NCBI GenBank assembly: GCA_002346425.1
Contig: DDZS01000020.1
Coordinates: forward strand, 1,127 to 27,075
DNA length: 25,949 bases
From: Alphaproteobacteria bacterium UBA3002
Lineage (GTDB): Bacteria > Pseudomonadota > Alphaproteobacteria > Rickettsiales > UBA3002
Direction: 5' to 3'
The notes beneath the pieces were generated by a model. It saw only the letters and a program-made list of their open reading frames with translations, made no database searches and was not told the origin of the DNA. The position numbers and the translations under genes were made by a program. Every line of letters begins with the position of its first letter. The first letter of the stretch is position 1. Shown one piece after another: positions 14,907 through 22,347 of the stretch.

Positions 14907-16295
14907 GTGCGTCACATACGATCATATAAAGGGCAGCTTTTCGCTGCCCTTTTTTGTCTGTTCAGCCTGCCACTTTATGCCCAGACGGTGCCGGATAGCC
15001 GCAAAGAAATTCAGCTGAGTTTTGCGCCGGTCGCCAAACAAGCGGCTCCGGCAGTTGCTAATATCTACGCGGACCGCACAGTCATCCAGCAAAGCCCATT
15101 TGCGGGTGACCCATTGTTTCAACGTTTCTTTGGCGACCAATTCGGACTGTTCGGGATGCCGCGTGAGCGGGTAGAGCATTCGCTCGGTTCCGGGGTGCTG
15201 GTAAGCCGTGATGGCAAACTGATCACCAACTATCACGTCATCGAAAATGCGGAAAATATTACTGCCGTGCTTGCGGATCGTCGCGAATATAAAGCCACGA
15301 TATTGGTGCGTGATGAAGCCGCGGATCTGGCATTGCTGCAACTAGAAAAGGTGCAAGGCGTGTTACCTTTCTTGCGCACCAGTGATTCCGACATGCTGGA
15401 AGTGGGCGATTTGGTGCTCGCCATCGGTAACCCGTTTGGCGTCGGCCAAACCGTGACTAGCGGCATCATTTCTGCGACCGCGCGTAGCGCAGCCACGGTA
15501 AAAGACGCCGGATTCTTCTTGCAAACCGATGCCGCCATTAATCCCGGAAATTCGGGAGGCGCACTGGTGAATATGCGCGGCGAATTGATTGGCGTGCCGA
15601 CCGCGATCTATTCGCGTTCCGGCGGATCGAACGGGATTGGCTTTGCCATTCCAGCCAATCGAGTGCGCGTCTTATTGCAGAACAAAGGCCATAACGGAAA
15701 AGTACAACGCCCCTGGCTTGGCGCACGATTCCAGAATATCGATAGCAAACTGGCACAATCACTCGGGCTAAAACGCATTAGCGGTGTATTGATTGCCGAA
15801 GTCTATCCCAATACGCCTGCCGAAGATGCGGGGTTACAAAGCGGCGATGTGATTATCCGCGCCGGTGATAAAGAAACCGATGACGCGGCCGCTTTACAAT
15901 ATCGCGTAGAAATTGCGCGCATCAATACCATGTTGCCACTTACGGTGATTCGTCAGGGCAGAGAAAGGACGGTGGATGTGGAGATAACATTACCGGCGGA
16001 AGAACCGGCACGTAATCCCGCCTTGTTAAATGGCGGGCATCCGCTACGCGGCGCGGAGGTTGCAAATTTAAACCCGGCGCTTGCTGCGGAACTACAACTG
16101 GACCCCTCTTTACGCGGCGTCGTGGTGACGAATGAGGTTGGCCAGTTAAAGCCGGGCGATATCGTGGAAAGTGTAAATGGCACAGCGATCACTTCAACCA
16201 CACAACTGCAGGACATTTTATCCAAACCTTCGACTGGGTGGGGTATTACGTTCAAACGCGGCGATAAAACATTCGGTATGCGGATGGTTCGGTGA
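14907..16295 (+). CDS. degP: DegP/DegQ-type periplasmic serine protease with two PDZ domains
   Basis: 462 residues. This is a HtrA-family protease that degrades misfolded envelope proteins. A signal peptide is clear: basic start RHIRSYK, hydrophobic core LFAALFCLFSLPLYA, likely cleavage after residue 25 (LYA before QTV). The trypsin-like domain has the catalytic triad His110 (NYHVIENA), Asp140 (EAADLALLQ) and Ser216 (NPGNSGGAL). PDZ1 is at about 269-360 and a shorter PDZ2 at about 375-462. The GTG start at 14907 is the only one that keeps the signal peptide. It has no good ribosome site, so coupling to rplQ (5 bases away) is likely. The signal-peptide codons also contain an intrinsic terminator. 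The stop overlaps the rarA start. Confidence 0.93.
   Translation: MRHIRSYKGQLFAALFCLFSLPLYAQTVPDSRKEIQLSFAPVAKQAAPAVANIYADRTVIQQSPFAGDPLFQRFFGDQFGLFGMPRERVEHSLGSGVLVSRDGKLITNYHVIENAENITAVLADRREYKATILVRDEAADLALLQLEKVQGVLPFLRTSDSDMLEVGDLVLAIGNPFGVGQTVTSGIISATARSAATVKDAGFFLQTDAAINPGNSGGALVNMRGELIGVPTAIYSRSGGSNGIGFAIPANRVRVLLQNKGHNGKVQRPWLGARFQNIDSKLAQSLGLKRISGVLIAEVYPNTPAEDAGLQSGDVIIRAGDKETDDAAALQYRVEIARINTMLPLTVIRQGRERTVDVEITLPAEEPARNPALLNGGHPLRGAEVANLNPALAAELQLDPSLRGVVVTNEVGQLKPGDIVESVNGTAITSTTQLQDILSKPSTGWGITFKRGDKTFGMRMVR
14928..14955 (+). terminator. Intrinsic terminator inside the degP signal-peptide codons
   Basis: GGGCAGC (14931-14937) and GCTGCCC (14943-14949) form a 7-bp GC-rich stem with loop TTTTC. 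An A3 before it pairs with the following T6 (14950-14955). This is a textbook Rho-independent terminator for the rplQ mRNA. It is translated as GQLFAALF within the signal peptide of the next gene. Confidence 0.8.
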
Positions 16296-17593
16296 TGCAA
16301 CAAGGCGGACTTTTCGCATCACCCACCTATACGCCACTGCCGGAATTGCTGCGCCCTCAGGCAATGGAGCAGGTGGTCGGTCAGCCGAGCCTGTCGGATG
16401 AACATGGCACGCTTTATCGCATGCTGGCATCCGGACATTATCATTCCCTGATTTTGTGGGGCCCGCCGGGCTGTGGTAAAACGACGATCGCACGGTTGCT
16501 AGCCGAACACCCGGATTATGAATATGTCACACTATCAGCGGTGCAATCCGGCGTTGTTGAATTGAAAAAGCATTTCGAAGCGGCACGTGCCCGACGTCAG
16601 GACGGACGCGGGACGTTGTTATTTGTCGACGAGATTCATCGCTTCAACCGCGCGCAGCAAGATGCATTTCTGCCTGTCGTCGAAGACGGCACAATTATTC
16701 TCGTGGGTGCAACGACCGAAAACCCTTCGTTTGAATTGAACTCGGCCTTGCTGTCGCGTTGTCAGGTGGTGGTATTGTCGCGCTTGGATGATGCGGCGCT
16801 ATCGACGTTGTTGCAACGCGCAGCTGAGCATTATGGCGGCAACCTGCCACTAACGCCGGATGCCAAACAATCGCTGGTGGCGATGGCAGATGGCGATGGG
16901 CGCTATTTATTAAATATGGTGGAAATGCTCATGGTTTCACCACCGGAAGAGCCGGTGGATACGAATGGATTACTGCAGCTGATTCAAAAACGTATGCCGG
17001 TCTATGACAAAAGTCAGGAGTCGCATTATAACCTGATTTCGGCACTGCATAAGTCTCTGCGTGGCTCAGATACCGATGCGGCGCTCTATTGGTTGTCGCG
17101 CATGCTGCAAGGCGGTGAGGACCCGTTGTATATTGTGCGGCGCTTGGTACGTTTTGCTTCCGAAGATATCGGCATGGCCGATCCGCAAGCACTGGTGCAG
17201 GCGCTAGCCGCGAAAGAGGCGTATGATTTTCTGGGCTCACCAGAGGGCGAGCTGGCGATTGCGCAAGCGGTAATATATCTAGGCACGGCGCCAAAATCGA
17301 ATGCGCAATATAGCGGGTTCAATGCGGCATGGCGTTCGGCGAAAGAGCATGGGTCGCTGATGCCACCGAAGCATATTCTCAATGCGCCGACCAAGCTGAT
17401 GAAAGAGATCGGCTATGGCAAAAATTACGCCTATGACCATCACGAAGCGGATAGCTTTTCGGGTCAGAATTATTTCCCGGAAGAAATGCCGCGTGAAGTC
17501 TATTATGCGCCGCGTGAAACAGGCTTTGAGCGCGAAATTAAAAAGCGGCAGGACTATTGGGCGAAACTGCGAGCCGAGAAGCAGACATCGTGA
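16295..17593 (+). CDS. rarA: Replication-associated recombination protein A (MgsA/RarA AAA+ ATPase)
   Basis: 432 residues, normal. RarA acts at stalled replication forks and interacts with SSB; it is related to eukaryotic WRNIP1 and to clamp-loader ATPases. Walker A GPPGCGKTT is at 56-64, Walker B LLFVDEIH at 108-115, sensor-1 GATTEN at 138-143, and an arginine-finger-like SRC at 154-156. The C-terminal half is the MgsA tetramerisation region, with SALHKSLRGSDTDAALYWLSRML and RLVRFASEDIGMADP. I chose ATG 16295, which overlaps the degP stop by one base; GTG 16292 would add only one residue. Confidence 0.97.
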   Translation: MQQGGLFASPTYTPLPELLRPQAMEQVVGQPSLSDEHGTLYRMLASGHYHSLILWGPPGCGKTTIARLLAEHPDYEYVTLSAVQSGVVELKKHFEAARARRQDGRGTLLFVDEIHRFNRAQQDAFLPVVEDGTIILVGATTENPSFELNSALLSRCQVVVLSRLDDAALSTLLQRAAEHYGGNLPLTPDAKQSLVAMADGDGRYLLNMVEMLMVSPPEEPVDTNGLLQLIQKRMPVYDKSQESHYNLISALHKSLRGSDTDAALYWLSRMLQGGEDPLYIVRRLVRFASEDIGMADPQALVQALAAKEAYDFLGSPEGELAIAQAVIYLGTAPKSNAQYSGFNAAWRSAKEHGSLMPPKHILNAPTKLMKEIGYGKNYAYDHHEADSFSGQNYFPEEMPREVYYAPRETGFEREIKKRQDYWAKLRAEKQTS

Positions 17594-17626
17594 ATACATG
17601 TCAGGATATATTGCTTTCTGCGATAG

Positions 17627-17647
17627 ATGCTGAAAGAAGTTCAGCAT
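17627..17647 (+). promoter_or_regulatory. Hairpin covering the crcB ribosome site and start codon
   Basis: ATGCTGAA (17627-17634) and TTCAGCAT (17640-17647) are a perfect 8-bp inverted repeat with loop AGAAG. The loop holds the purine-rich ribosome site and the 3' arm includes the first two bases of the crcB ATG. Folding would restrict initiation. The region has none of the conserved fluoride-riboswitch sequence that I know. Confidence 0.45.
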
Positions 17648-18023
17648 GAGTATGATTGTTTCAGTCGCTGCCGGAGGGGCGTTAGGGGCGTTGTCGCGTT
17701 GGGGGATGTCTTTAGCGGTAACACGACTTATGGGGCATGGGTTTCCTTGGGCAACGTTAAGCGTCAATGTGCTGGGCTCCATCGCGATGGGCATGCTAAT
17801 CGGGTGGCTCAGTAAATATGATCAGGGTTATACGCTTTTACGTCACGCTGCCGTGATCGGTTTTTTAGGTAGCTTTACAACCTTTTCGACTTTCTCGTTG
17901 GATATCGTGGTATTGGCCGAGCGTGGGGCATGGACGCAGGCAATGCTATACGGGGTAAGTTCCTTTGCGTTAGCGGTCGGTGGCCTTGTCGCAGGACTCC
18001 ACCTGATGCGGGCAGTGGCATAA
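17646..18023 (+). CDS. crcB: Fluoride channel CrcB/Fluc
   Basis: 125 residues, normal for this small dual-topology channel that exports fluoride. Four hydrophobic segments lie at about 4-24, 35-55, 65-88 and 100-122. Family motifs are GGALGALSRW (10-19), the conserved asparagine 41 in TLSVNVLGS, and the pore motif GFLGSFTTFSTF (72-83) with the phenylalanine box. The start could also be the second ATG at 17652. The stop overlaps the rluC-type start by one base. A start-codon hairpin precedes it. Confidence 0.95.
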   Translation: MSMIVSVAAGGALGALSRWGMSLAVTRLMGHGFPWATLSVNVLGSIAMGMLIGWLSKYDQGYTLLRHAAVIGFLGSFTTFSTFSLDIVVLAERGAWTQAMLYGVSSFALAVGGLVAGLHLMRAVA

Positions 18024-18928
18024 TGCAAAGCTTCCCCGTTGATAAGCAAGACGCGGAAATCCGCCTCGACCGCTGGTTCAAGCGGTATTACCCACATGTG
18101 CCGACCTCGATGATTCAGAAAGCCTGCCGCAAGGGGCTGATCCGGGTCAATGGGGCAAAAGCGAAACCTGAAGCGCGGTTAGCGGCAGGGCAGATCATCG
18201 AAGTGAAATTTCTCGATTTGGACGCGGGCGTGCCGACCTCCGTTGCGACGGTCAAACTAAGCAAGGCGGAAAAGCAGGAAGTGCGCCGTTGGGTGTTGTT
18301 TGAGAATCGCGACATGCTGGTGTTAAATAAACCGGCCGGGCTGGCGGTGCAGGGTGGCAGCGGGGTGCGCGACCATTTGGATTTGCGATTGGAAGCCTTC
18401 GACCCGCGCCCCAAACTCGTCCATCGCCTCGACAAAGATACCAGCGGATGTCTGCTGCTGGCCAAATCGACGCAAGCTGCGGCGCATTACACCAAATTAT
18501 TTCGCCAAGACGCGATCCATAAAACCTATTTGGCAATTACCTGCGGCGTGCCGCATCCGCTAGAAGGCCAGATCGAAAGCCGGATGCAGAAAGAGGGCAC
18601 GGTGGAGAAAATGCGGTCCGGTGAAGAGGGGAAGGTGGCGATTACCGATTATCAGGTGCTGGATCACGTACATAAGCGCGCCAGCCTCGCCTCGTTGCAG
18701 CCAATCACCGGGCGCACGCACCAACTGCGCGTGCATATGGCAGAGATGGAATGCCCAATTCTGGGCGATGGCAAATATGGCGGCCGCGAAGCATTTATTG
18801 ACGGGTTGGAACTAGCCAAGCAGCTGCATTTGCACGCCTGGCGGCTGGAAGTTGAAGGCGAGGTCTTTGAAGCACCGTTACCCAAACATATGAAAGACAG
18901 TATGAAAAAGCTTGGGCTAAAGGTGTAA
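18023..18928 (+). CDS. rluC: RluC/RluD-family 23S rRNA pseudouridine synthase
   Basis: 301 residues. The enzyme isomerises uridine in 23S rRNA. An S4 RNA-binding domain is at about 12-65 (RLDRWFKRYYPHVP, CRKGLIRVNGAKAKPEARL). The catalytic domain has NKPAGLAVQGG (102-112) and HRLDKDTSG (134-142) with catalytic Asp137, then PITGRTHQLRVHMAEMECPILGDGKYGG-type sequence. ATG 18023 overlaps the crcB stop (TAATG). A longer frame from 17930 would run inside crcB and is rejected. The family is certain. RluC rather than another RluA-superfamily member is inferred from the S4 domain, length and the operon context. Confidence 0.93.
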   Translation: MQSFPVDKQDAEIRLDRWFKRYYPHVPTSMIQKACRKGLIRVNGAKAKPEARLAAGQIIEVKFLDLDAGVPTSVATVKLSKAEKQEVRRWVLFENRDMLVLNKPAGLAVQGGSGVRDHLDLRLEAFDPRPKLVHRLDKDTSGCLLLAKSTQAAAHYTKLFRQDAIHKTYLAITCGVPHPLEGQIESRMQKEGTVEKMRSGEEGKVAITDYQVLDHVHKRASLASLQPITGRTHQLRVHMAEMECPILGDGKYGGREAFIDGLELAKQLHLHAWRLEVEGEVFEAPLPKHMKDSMKKLGLKV

Positions 18929-18929
18929 G

Positions 18930-19631
18930 ATGAAACGCTTTTATACAGATGCCACGGTAACGCAAACGGTACAAGGATGGCAGGTCATGCTGGACGAAAA
19001 ACCGATGCGTGCGGGTGAGGACGCATTTGTCTTACCCTCGCCAGTATTAGCAGAGGCGGTCGCAGCGGAATGGCAGGCGCAGCCGGAAGAATTCGATCCC
19101 CGAAGTCTAATGATGACCCGTTTTGCCGGAAGCGTGATTGACGTGGATGCCGAAATGCAAACGGTGCGGCGCATGGATATCGAAGCCTATCTCGATACGG
19201 ATTTGCTATGTTATTATGGCAGCGACGGGCGGTTACAAGAGCGCCAGCGGCGCATCTGGCATCCGATATTATCCAAAGTGGCGACGCATTATGCCATCGA
19301 GTTGGAGGAAACCGAAGGCATCATGCCGTTGCATCAATCTGCCGCCTCGAAACAGGTGATCCAACGCGCGATCGAAGCTTACGATGCGATGCAACTGACG
19401 GCCTTATGGCATCTGACACTAGCAACGGGCTCAGTCTATCTGGCAATCGCAGTCATGGAACTGGAAGTGACAGCCGAAGACGCCATTGCCGCGACACAGC
19501 TAGAAGAACAGTTTCAGGCCGATCTCTGGGGCGAAGATACGGAAGCCGCCGCCGCCCGTCAGGCAAAGGCAGAGCATATCGGCGAATGTGTGCGTTTTAT
19601 CGCTTTAGTAAAACAGGCCAAGGATACCTAA
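18930..19631 (+). CDS. ATP12-family chaperone for F1-ATPase assembly
   Basis: 233 residues, normal. The mitochondrial homologue ATP12 binds the F1 alpha subunit before it joins the hexamer; bacterial members are almost confined to alphaproteobacteria. Signatures are MMTRFAGSVIDV (61-72), the DTDLLCYY stretch (89-96), QRRIWHPIL (106-114), and TALWHLTLATGSVYLAIAV in the C-terminal helical domain. It begins one base after the rluC-type stop, so it belongs to the same transcript. I saw no HAD phosphatase gene between the two, although I recall one there in some relatives. Confidence 0.92.
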   Translation: MKRFYTDATVTQTVQGWQVMLDEKPMRAGEDAFVLPSPVLAEAVAAEWQAQPEEFDPRSLMMTRFAGSVIDVDAEMQTVRRMDIEAYLDTDLLCYYGSDGRLQERQRRIWHPILSKVATHYAIELEETEGIMPLHQSAASKQVIQRAIEAYDAMQLTALWHLTLATGSVYLAIAVMELEVTAEDAIAATQLEEQFQADLWGEDTEAAAARQAKAEHIGECVRFIALVKQAKDT

Positions 19632-19677
19632 GATTTAGCATTTGCCCTCCTCTGGCATCCTTAGTAAAAGCGTGAGC

Positions 19678-21216
19678 ATGGATGCACAATCAGTCGTTAA
19701 AGAATTAGAGCGTCAGCGCGAAGAAGCCCGCGCCGGCGGAGGCCCAAAACGTATCGAAGCGCAGCACGAGCGCGGCAAGCTGACCGCGCGTGAGCGGATC
19801 GAGGTGTTGCTCGACCCCGATAGTTTCGAAGAATATGATATGTTCGTCGAACATCGCTGCCAGCATTTCGGCATGGCCGATAAGAAGGTGCCGGGCGATG
19901 GTGTCGTCACCGGCTGCGGGACGATCAATGGCCGGTTAGTGTTTGTCTATTCTCAGGATTTTACCGTGCTCGGCGGTTCGCTGTCCGAAACCAACGCCAA
20001 GAAAATCTGCAAAGTGCAGGATATGGCAATGAAAATGGGCGCGCCAATTATCGGGATCAACGATTCTGGCGGAGCGCGGATTCAGGAAGGCGTCGACTCG
20101 TTATCTGGCTTTGGCGAAATTTTTCAGCGGAACGTGTTAGCCTCCGGTGTGATTCCCCAGATTTCAGTCATTATGGGCCCGTGCGCCGGTGGTGCGGTTT
20201 ACTCTCCTGCACTCACCGACTTTACTGTAATGGTGCGCGGTAGTTCCTATATGTTCGTCACCGGCCCGGACGTGGTCAAAACCGTGACGCATGAAGATGT
20301 GACACATGAAGAACTCGGCGGGGCCAATATCCATTCGAAACATACCGGCGTGGCGGATATGGCATTTGATAACGATATTGAAGCGCTATTGCAAATTCGC
20401 CGCTTGTGCAATTTCCTACCGCTGAATAATCGGCAAAATCCGCCGGTCTGGCCGACGGATGATCCGGCAGACCGGGTAGAGATGGCGCTGAATACGTTGG
20501 TGCCCGATAATCCAAATAAGCCGTACGATATGTATGAGCTTTTGCTGAAAATTACCGATGAAGCCGATTTCTTCGAAATCCAGCCGGATTATGCGAAAAA
20601 TATTATTATCGGTTTCGGTCGCATGGAGGGTTCCACGGTCGGTTTCGTGGCTAACCAACCGATGGAAATGGCGGGCTGTTTAGACATCGACGCCTCACGC
20701 AAAGCCGCACGCTTTGTGCGTTTTTGTGATGCGTTTAATATCCCGATCGTGTCACTGGTGGATGTGCCGGGATTCTTGCCGGGTACCGCACAGGAGCATA
20801 ATGGCGTGATCAAACATGGCGCGAAATTGCTGTATGCCTATGCGGAAGCCACCGTGCCGAAAATCACGATCATTACCCGCAAAGCCTATGGTGGGGCGTA
20901 TATTGTGATGGCGTCAAAACACCTGCGCAGCGATATCAATTACGCGTGGCCGACGGCAGAAATTGCGGTAATGGGTCCGGAAGGTGCCGTTGAGGTTTTA
21001 TATAAGAATAAAATTGAAAAGCCGGAAGACAAAGATGCGCATGTCGAAGCCTACCGCGATCAGTTTGCTTCACCGTTTGCCGCGGCGTCGCGGGGCTATC
21101 TGGATGATGTCATGCGCCCACAAAATACGCGTTGGCGTTTGTGCCGTACCCTAGGCATGCTGAAAAGCAAAAAGGTCGAAACCCCGTGGAAAAAGCACGA
21201 CAATCTGCCACTCTAG
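19678..21216 (+). CDS. pccB: Acyl-CoA carboxylase beta subunit (propionyl-CoA carboxylase type)
   Basis: 512 residues, the usual size. The carboxyltransferase moves CO2 from carboxybiotin to acyl-CoA, probably propionyl-CoA giving methylmalonyl-CoA. Two crotonase-like halves are visible: the first with SGGAR (130-134) and GPCAGGAVYSPALTDF (167-182), the second with DVPGFLPGTAQEHNGVIKHGAKLLYA (362-387) and RKAYGGAYIVMASKHL (401-416). I chose ATG 19678, where the family begins (MDAQSVVKELERQREEA); the upstream in-frame start at 19642 adds 12 residues. The biotin-bearing alpha subunit (pccA) is not in the window. Substrate could be another short acyl-CoA. It ends one base from the converging minus-strand gene. 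Confidence 0.94.
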   Translation: MDAQSVVKELERQREEARAGGGPKRIEAQHERGKLTARERIEVLLDPDSFEEYDMFVEHRCQHFGMADKKVPGDGVVTGCGTINGRLVFVYSQDFTVLGGSLSETNAKKICKVQDMAMKMGAPIIGINDSGGARIQEGVDSLSGFGEIFQRNVLASGVIPQISVIMGPCAGGAVYSPALTDFTVMVRGSSYMFVTGPDVVKTVTHEDVTHEELGGANIHSKHTGVADMAFDNDIEALLQIRRLCNFLPLNNRQNPPVWPTDDPADRVEMALNTLVPDNPNKPYDMYELLLKITDEADFFEIQPDYAKNIIIGFGRMEGSTVGFVANQPMEMAGCLDIDASRKAARFVRFCDAFNIPIVSLVDVPGFLPGTAQEHNGVIKHGAKLLYAYAEATVPKITIITRKAYGGAYIVMASKHLRSDINYAWPTAEIAVMGPEGAVEVLYKNKIEKPEDKDAHVEAYRDQFASPFAAASRGYLDDVMRPQNTRWRLCRTLGMLKSKKVETPWKKHDNLPL

Positions 21217-21217
21217 G

Positions 21218-21712
21218 CTAGCGTCCGCGATACCCGCTATTGCGCTGATCAATATGATTGAGCCATGTGTCTAATTCCGTTGGCGGCATGGGGAGTGAGG
21301 CGTGCCCCTCTTTTTTCAACGCGACATTTAGTTTCTGCAAAAGGCTTTGCCTCGGCCCGGATATAAGCAGGCTAGGGCGGCCATGCTCTTGCGTATATTC
21401 AGGCGGATTAAATTCTGGCGTAGTAATAATTGTCATGAGCTTTTCCGTATTCTTCTTAAATTGCTCTTCATATTCTGGTTTGACCGACAATGTGATATTC
21501 GTATCGTTGTACAGTTTGCCGAAAGGCATAAATCGGACTTCAATTTGTAATCCCATTTCCTTCGCCGCCTCAACTAACGGCAACAACGCTTCGGCGCAAT
21601 GGCGTTGGTAGACGAGGACTTTTCCTTCTTCGGTCCAATTACGGCCCGTATGAAGGTGTTTACGAGGTTCTAAATGTGTAGCGAATAAATCGCCTTGGGT
21701 TGGATCGCTCAT
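21218..21712 (-). CDS. Hypothetical protein, 164 residues
   Basis: I do not recognise this protein. It has no signal peptide or membrane segment and looks soluble: a helical part (HCAEALLPLVEAAKEMGLQIEVRFMPF), a charged middle (KPEYEEQFKKNTEKLMTIITTPEF), and a proline-containing, basic C-terminus (NSGYRGR). The frame is well formed and has no competing gene on the other strand. ATG 21712 has no Shine-Dalgarno, and a TATAGT lies 6 bases before it, so the mRNA may be leaderless. It converges on pccB with one base between stops and no visible terminator. A terminator and a Fur-like site lie upstream. Probably a real gene, function unknown. Confidence 0.7.
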   Translation of the reverse strand: MSDPTQGDLFATHLEPRKHLHTGRNWTEEGKVLVYQRHCAEALLPLVEAAKEMGLQIEVRFMPFGKLYNDTNITLSVKPEYEEQFKKNTEKLMTIITTPEFNPPEYTQEHGRPSLLISGPRQSLLQKLNVALKKEGHASLPMPPTELDTWLNHIDQRNSGYRGR

Positions 21713-21718
21713 ATCAAA

Positions 21719-21724
21719 ACTATA
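21719..21724 (-). promoter_or_regulatory. -10-like TATAGT, 6 bases before the ATG of the 164-residue gene
   Basis: On the minus strand TATAGT ends 6 bases before ATG 21712 (spacer TTTGAT), and there is no ribosome site. Transcription from it would begin at or next to the start codon. I see no convincing -35. Confidence 0.3.
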
Positions 21725-21748
21725 GTGATAAAGCGTAAAGAAATACTT

Positions 21749-21786
21749 AAAAAAACACCTCGCTACGCCAGTGGCGCTGCGAGGTG
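21749..21786 (-). terminator. Strong intrinsic terminator, minus strand
   Basis: Eight bp (21756-21763 with 21779-21786) continue after a 2x2 internal loop into four more bp (21766-21769 with 21773-21776). On the minus strand the stem is followed by T7 (21755-21749). It lies 106 bases beyond the secreted-protein terminator and before the 164-residue gene, so it must end a transcript that begins between them, or act as an attenuator. Confidence 0.7.
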
Positions 21787-21811
21787 GTCAAATGCCCATA
21801 GCTAATTGCTG
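21749..21811 (-). ncRNA. Candidate small RNA under Fur-type control
   Basis: On the minus strand a promoter candidate (TTGCAT at 21845-21840, 16 bases, TATTAA at 21823-21818) is overlapped by a Fur-box-like site. About 60 bases after the expected start (near 21811) comes the terminator hairpin with T7. The upstream gene has its own terminator at 21885-21915, and the segment holds no plausible coding frame. The layout matches known Fur-repressed small RNAs such as RyhB: short single-stranded 5' part, then a terminator stem. No sequence homologue is recognised. It could instead be a leader with an attenuator for the 164-residue gene. Confidence 0.45.
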
Positions 21812-21818
21812 ATGTAAT

Positions 21819-21833
21819 TAATAATCATTCTCA
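21819..21833. promoter_or_regulatory. Fur-box-like operator
   Basis: The 15 bases TAATAATCATTCTCA match the 7-1-7 Fur consensus TGATAATNATTATCA at 12 of 14 specified positions. ATTCGC follows, extending the hexamer series ATAATC-ATTCTC-ATTCGC. The site overlaps the -10 box and spacer of the minus-strand promoter candidate, the usual position for repression. Whether this organism uses Fur, Mur or another iron regulator cannot be seen here. Confidence 0.55.
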
Positions 21834-21884
21834 TTCGCAATGCAAGCGGTAATTTTAGTTTTCTTTTGTGCCCGTGAATAAAGA

Positions 21885-21915
21885 CAAAAAAAAGCACCTG
21901 CCGAGGCAGGTGCTT
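21885..21915 (-). terminator. Intrinsic terminator of the small secreted-protein gene
   Basis: A perfect 10-bp stem (21892-21901 with 21906-21915) with tetraloop CGAG is followed on the minus strand by T8 (21893-21886, partly in the stem). It begins 26 bases after the stop of the gene ending at 21942. Confidence 0.85.
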
Positions 21916-21941
21916 CATTAAAAGCAGGGAGGCTAAGATAA

Positions 21942-22247
21942 TTAGTTCATGTCAGTGCGACGGTAGTTGTCGTTACTGTCAAATCCGTAATTCGCAATAC
22001 CGACGTGTTTCACACGCAGTTTTTGCTTTTCATCATTGTCCAGCCAGCCGTAATACATTTGATCATCAAATGAATACTGGCCATCATTCAGTGCTGCACG
22101 ATTGCCGCCTTTAGCGCTGACATCGTTAGCATTAGCTGAATAATTATAAGATGAATGGGTTTTGTTCAGGTCCGCATTATAATCGGCACTAAAAGCAGGA
22201 GCGGCAACCATTGCGGCTACTGCAGTAGAAATTAATAACGTTTTCAT
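21942..22247 (-). CDS. Small exported protein, 101 residues, unknown function
   Basis: The start ATG 22247 is set by a strong ribosome site AAGGAGAGAG and by the signal peptide that begins there: MKTLLISTAVAAMVAAPAFSA, likely cleaved after residue 21 (FSA before DYNAD). The mature part is about 80 residues, rich in Asn, Asp, Tyr and Ser, without cysteine, ending YGFDSNDNYRRTDMN. I recognise no family. A strong terminator follows the stop, so it is a single-gene unit, divergent from aceA across a 196-base gap. The upstream in-frame extension to 22310 lacks support. Probably periplasmic or secreted. Confidence 0.8.
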   Translation of the reverse strand: MKTLLISTAVAAMVAAPAFSADYNADLNKTHSSYNYSANANDVSAKGGNRAALNDGQYSFDDQMYYGWLDNDEKQKLRVKHVGIANYGFDSNDNYRRTDMN

Positions 22248-22347
22248 GACTCTCTCCTTAAACGTTGGTTGCGCAATGCACATTACGGAAGTTATCCGCC
22301 CTCGCATCAAATCGCGATGGTCTGAACACGCAAAACCATAAAAAGCG

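Noticed and set aside
17594..17645. Possible fluoride riboswitch before crcB
   Set aside because: The 52-base gap lacks the conserved fluoride-aptamer sequence and is short for it. Only a start-codon hairpin is seen.
22311..22318. 8-bp palindrome ATCGCGAT upstream of aceA
   Set aside because: Too short and low in information to support a binding site by itself.
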